From positions 186,001-250,000 of the forward strand of contig CAJNDS010001247.1 in the NCBI GenBank assembly GCA_905221605.1: 64,000 nt of DNA, written 5' to 3'. This document shows, piece by piece, positions 60,986-64,000 of the stretch (positions are counted from its first letter, which is position 1; the number at the start of each line of letters is the position of its first letter). A program made the translations under genes and the position numbers. The notes beneath the pieces are model-generated. The model was not told where the DNA came from, did not search any database, and saw nothing but the letters and a program-made list of their open reading frames with translations. Source of the stretch: Symbiodinium natans (Eukaryota; Sar; Dinophyceae; Suessiales; Symbiodiniaceae).

Positions 60986-61035
60986 GGTACCCGGTTAAAC
61001 CACCCTAAACCCTAAACCCTAAACCCTAAACTTAG

Positions 61036-61134
61036 GGGTACAAGCATCCTTGGGCAGTTGCTGGGACCCTGTGGCCGGCAAAGTCCACACCAAAGGGGGC
61101 CTGCGAGGGCTCGGGGTCTTGCGTCTGGCTTCGG
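61036..61134 (+). CDS. Candidate exon, 33 codons exactly
   Basis: ACTTAG acceptor; GYKHPWAVAGTLWPAK, GSGSCVWLR; CGG|GTTTTC donor. Confidence 0.6.
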
Positions 61135-61437
61135 GTTTTCAGGTTTTAGGGCTTCCCTAAACCCTAAACCCTAAACCCTAAACCCTAAGCTCTAAACCCT
61201 AAGCCCTAAACCCTAAACCCTAAGCCCTAAACCCTAAACCTTTAGGGTTTTAGGGTTTGGGTCTTGAGGGGCTTAAGCGGTTTAAAGTGGCTTTGGGGCT
61301 CTACGGGCCTTGGGGGGTCATATAGGGGCGAGGCAAGCACATGCAAAAGACAAAAGGTCTTGGGTCCAAAAATCAGGCTCCCCAAAAACAGAGTACATCA
61401 TATAGTAGGGTCTTGGGACCCAACACATCTGAAATTA

Positions 61438-61600
61438 TTTCTCCTTCTCTCTCTCCTTCTCTCTCTCCCTCTCTCACTCTCTCGCTCGCGCTCTCTCTCT
61501 CTCTCTCTCGTTTTGCTGTGTCTCTCTGCATCTCTCTTTTTCTCCCGCTCTCTCTCTCTCTCTCTCGCTTGCGCTCACGCTCTCTGCCTTCCACTTTGCA
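61438..61600. repeat. CT-rich microsatellite
   Basis: (CTCT)n with variants; a strong pyrimidine tract just before exon Z1. Confidence 0.9.
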
Positions 61601-61614
61601 AACTCATCACAAAA

Positions 61615-61646
61615 ATGTCCCGAAGCAGAGACCTCTTCCCCAGAGG
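61615..61646 (+). CDS. Exon Z1, possibly with start codon
   Basis: ATG after a 150-bp CT-rich tract; MSRSRDLFPR; ends AGAGG|GTCC at IE-5. An acceptor at CCCGAAG inside it is an alternative. Confidence 0.4.
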
Positions 61647-61745
61647 GTCCATTTGTATTACTATTCTGGAATTAGGTACCCAAAAACCATACTTAATAGG
61701 GTTTTGGGGTACCTAATTCCATGGACCCTCTGGGTTCGTACTGAG
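61640..61745. mobile_element. IE-5 copy 2 acting as a 99-nt intron
   Basis: Same ends as the 2762 copy. GT at 61647 and the AG of GTACTGAG just beyond the element; joins Z1 and Z2 in phase. Confidence 0.8.
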
Positions 61746-61851
61746 CCCCTCACCGGGCAAGGATGCTGCTCTGCCGGTCCTGGCGTCCGCATGCCGTATG
61801 TTCGGAGTTCGACAGTCTATAGGGTTGAGCAAGCTTCCCTACAGAGGCTGA
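61746..61851 (+). CDS. Exon Z2
   Basis: Begins after TACTGAG just beyond IE-5; in phase with Z1 (G-PSPGKDAALPVLASAC, later SIGLSKLPYR); TGA at 61849 or GC donor just before it. Confidence 0.5.
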
Positions 61852-61946
61852 ATACCCTAACCCCTCAAAAAAGGTTAACCTTATATATATATATATATAT
61901 ATATACAGAGAGAGAGAGAGAGAAGGATTCGATATAGCCAAAACAG

Positions 61947-62050
61947 GAGTTGGGAGGTGCGGTTGCCGGTGCAACGCAGATGCCCTGGCCCGAGCAGCCT
62001 AAACCCGAAACCCGCCCTAAACCCCTTCAAGTCTCAAGCCCTACATGGAG
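61947..62050 (+). CDS. Exon Z3
   Basis: AAACAG acceptor, 34 codons (ELGGAVAGATQMPWPE, TRPKPLQVSSPTW), AG|GTTTTAC donor. It reads through a short CCCGAAACC repeat as coding sequence. Confidence 0.6.
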
Positions 62051-62150
62051 GTTTTACTTGGGGGTCCATATTACGGGGTACCCTTTTTTTGGAAACCCCT
62101 ACATCTGACAGGCTATGGAGTGAATAACGAAAAGCCAGAAAGCCATACAG

Positions 62151-62268
62151 CCCAAAACCTGAGCCCTCAAACACAGCTGCGGTTGAACACATTTTCTTAA
62201 AGAAGATCAATATCGGGAAAGAATCTACCCAGTCTGGTTTAAAGGAGAAAGGGCTACGGTATAATTAG
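62151..62268 (+). CDS. Exon Z4, terminal, with stop
   Basis: CATACAG acceptor; joins Z3 in phase (S-PKPEPSNTAAVEHIFL, later SGLKEKGLRYN) and ends at TAG. Confidence 0.65.
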
Positions 62269-62860
62269 GGATACTCTGCGTACAGCTTAGGCACAAGTAA
62301 ATACACGCCAGATGCCAGGCACATCTCAGTTTGCATGTGGCACATAGGAGTTTGTAGGCGTGCGTCTGCGGCTGCACTCGCCGAAGACCCCGGCAAACTC
62401 TGCAAACACCGGACACAACCTGAGGATCCCAAAACCCGAAACCCGAAACCCCATGATCCCCAACCCTAAGCCCCCCAAACCCCCTAAACCCCAAACCGTA
62501 AACCCTAAACCCTAATTCCTAAACCCTAAACCCTGAAATCATCCTTAGCCCTAAGCAGCAGCACAAGACACCCTAAAACACCCTACGTCCTCTCCAAGCC
62601 CAGAGAGTGGAGTCTAGACTCCCCTTAGGACCCTATTACAAATACTTTTCTTTTTCAAATCCTTGGGTTCTACATGAATCAGAATACAAACAGTTCCTAC
62701 GGGGGCTAACGGAGTCCGGTAAAACCTAAACCCCAAACCCTAAACCCTAAACCCCAAACCCTAAACCCTAAACCCCAAACCCTAAACCCTAAACCCTAAA
62801 CCCTAAACCCTAAACCCTAAACCCTAAACCCTAAACCCTAAACCCTCCGCCCTCTCTTAG

Positions 62861-62913
62861 CCCCCGAGGGTGGAGTCCTGTATTCTCCAAGACCCCAGAG
62901 CTGCTATAGCGCG
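62861..62913 (+). CDS. Candidate exon, canonical donor
   Basis: CTCTTAG acceptor after a CCCTAAA array; PPRVESCILQDPRAAI; GCG|GTAAGT donor. Confidence 0.6.
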
Positions 62914-63042
62914 GTAAGTCACGCCAGAGACCTCCACGGGGCTTTGGGGTGTCAGGGTTGAAGGTTAAGCTAGGGTCCTGATTTATAGGGGTTTAGGGTT
63001 TAGGGTTTAGGGTTTAGGGTTTAGGGTTTAGGGTTTAGGGTG

Positions 63043-63166
63043 TACAGGGTGGGGCCCCCTAGTTATAAGTAGAGTTATAAGGGCCCTAAATTGGGTTATA
63101 AGGACCCTAAGTTAGGTTATAAGTCCCTTGACTACAGTTAGTATAGTAAGGGGGCCCCACCCTGTG
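63043..63166. mobile_element. IE-1 copy, right end CCTGTGG
   Basis: Flanked by TTTAGGG on both sides; the terminal AG has decayed. Confidence 0.8.
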
Positions 63167-63179
63167 GGGTTTAGGGTTT

Positions 63180-64000
63180 GGGGCTTAGGGTTTTGGGGTC
63201 TAAGGGTTGAAGGGCTTAAGGGTTCGATGAGGGGTTTGAAGGGTTTAAAAGGGTTTGAAAGGGTTTCTAAGGGTTTGTAAGGATTGAAGGTTAAGCTCGG
63301 GCTTAGGGTTTAGGGTCTAGGGTTTAGGGCTTCGGGTTTAGGGTTTTGGGTTGTCGGGTTTAGGCTTAGGGTTGACGGGCTTAAGGGTTTTATGAGGGGG
63401 TTTGAAGGGTTTGTAAGGGCTGCTTAAGGGTTTGTAGGGGCGTTCAGGGTTTTAGGGTTTAAGGGGTTCAAGGGTTCAGGGGGTTAAGGGTGGAAGGGTC
63501 CAAGGGTTTCAGGGCTTCAAAAGGGATTTGTTTGACGGCTTTTTCGGTTTTTTTCGAAGGGTTTTTAAGGGTTTGTAAGGGCGTCTTAAGGTTTAAAAGG
63601 GCTGAAGGGTTTAAGCTAGGATGGCCCCTAAGAACCCTCTGACCAATATTCCTGATTTCTGATCCTCCTCAAAACCCAAATAAGGAAATACAAAAAACAA
63701 GTCCCCAGGGCCTGCAGAGCAAGGGTTTTATGAGGGCTTGTTAAGGGCTCATGAGGGCTTGTTAAAGGGTTTAGAAGGGCTTTTGAAACCCTTAAGGGGG
63801 TTAAGGGCGTAAGGTTTAGGGGGATAAGGGTTGAAGGGTTTTAGGGCTCAACGGATTTCAGGGTTTAAGGCTTAAAACGGGTTTAGGGTTTAAGGGTTAA
63901 AGGATGAAACCAGCATTTACGGGTTTAAAAGGGTTTAAGGGTTTAGGGTTTAAGGGTTAAAAAGGGTTTAAAGGGGTTTAAAGGGGTTTAAGGTTTAGGG
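63180..64000. other. Degenerate TTAAGGG/TTTAGGG-rich region
   Basis: Loose GGGTTT..AAGGG repeats with no pure array; a short island at 63620-63725 is not clearly coding. Confidence 0.6.

Noticed and set aside
61264-61937. Plus-strand ORFs rich in Leu/Ser/Arg across the CT tract
   Set aside because: Mostly translation of the CT microsatellite; only the parts bounded by splice sites (Z1, Z2) are kept.
1-64000. Chromosome end or true telomere
   Set aside because: Repeat blocks are short, on both strands, and separated by exons throughout; no terminal array.
1-64000. CRISPR array, tRNA or rRNA genes
   Set aside because: Regular repeats are telomere-type without unique equal-length spacers; no cloverleaf or rRNA core sequence was recognised.

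Overview
Organism. The window looks like nuclear DNA of a dinoflagellate, most likely a Symbiodiniaceae-type alga. Four things point there: plant-type telomere repeats (TTTAGGG/CCCTAAA) scattered in very many interstitial blocks on both strands; short GC-rich exons with GT, GC and GA donors; many families of short palindromic elements that behave like introners; and an intronless RCC1/HERC-like repeat gene of a kind I know from Symbiodinium gene sets. I could not search a database, so genus and species are not claimed.

Layout. Three compact open frames lie on the minus strand and can be recognised: an RCC1-like repeat protein (26887-28380), an OAS-like nucleotidyltransferase (36982-37704) and an ASCH-domain protein (50999-51487). 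Almost everything else on the plus strand is a series of 25-230 nt islands. Each has an AG acceptor on its left, a GT/GC/GA donor on its right and an open frame between. Where islands can be paired, reading phase is usually preserved across the gap. I read these as exons of several intron-rich plus-strand genes. Likely gene ends, with an in-frame stop in the last island, are at 22343, 44245, 45444, 46833, 53999 and 62268. I recognise no protein family in these exons and assign none. In several islands more than one frame is open; the frame quoted is the one I judge best.

Introns. Two materials fill them. (1) Telomere-type arrays. Typically TTTAGGG starts right after an exon, so the repeat itself gives the donor (GTTTAG), and CCCTAAA precedes the acceptor of the next exon, making the intron a large inverted repeat. 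(2) About 15 families of roughly 100-125 bp elements, here called IE-1 to IE-17, most with terminal inverted repeats carrying the splice sites. They are often nested in one another and often interrupted by telomere blocks.

Other regions. 10.4-11.5 kb holds long perfect hairpins. 14.4-15.0 kb holds diverged AT-rich tandem repeats. 57.0-57.5 kb holds a diverged duplication. 57.8-58.3 kb is an array of an 8-bp telomere variant. 59.5-60.4 kb is a motif-rich insertion inside an IE-3 element. Simple repeats and G/C/A homopolymers are frequent. I saw no tRNA, rRNA or CRISPR array. All translations and alignments were made by eye; exon ends may be off by a base or two and need transcript data.
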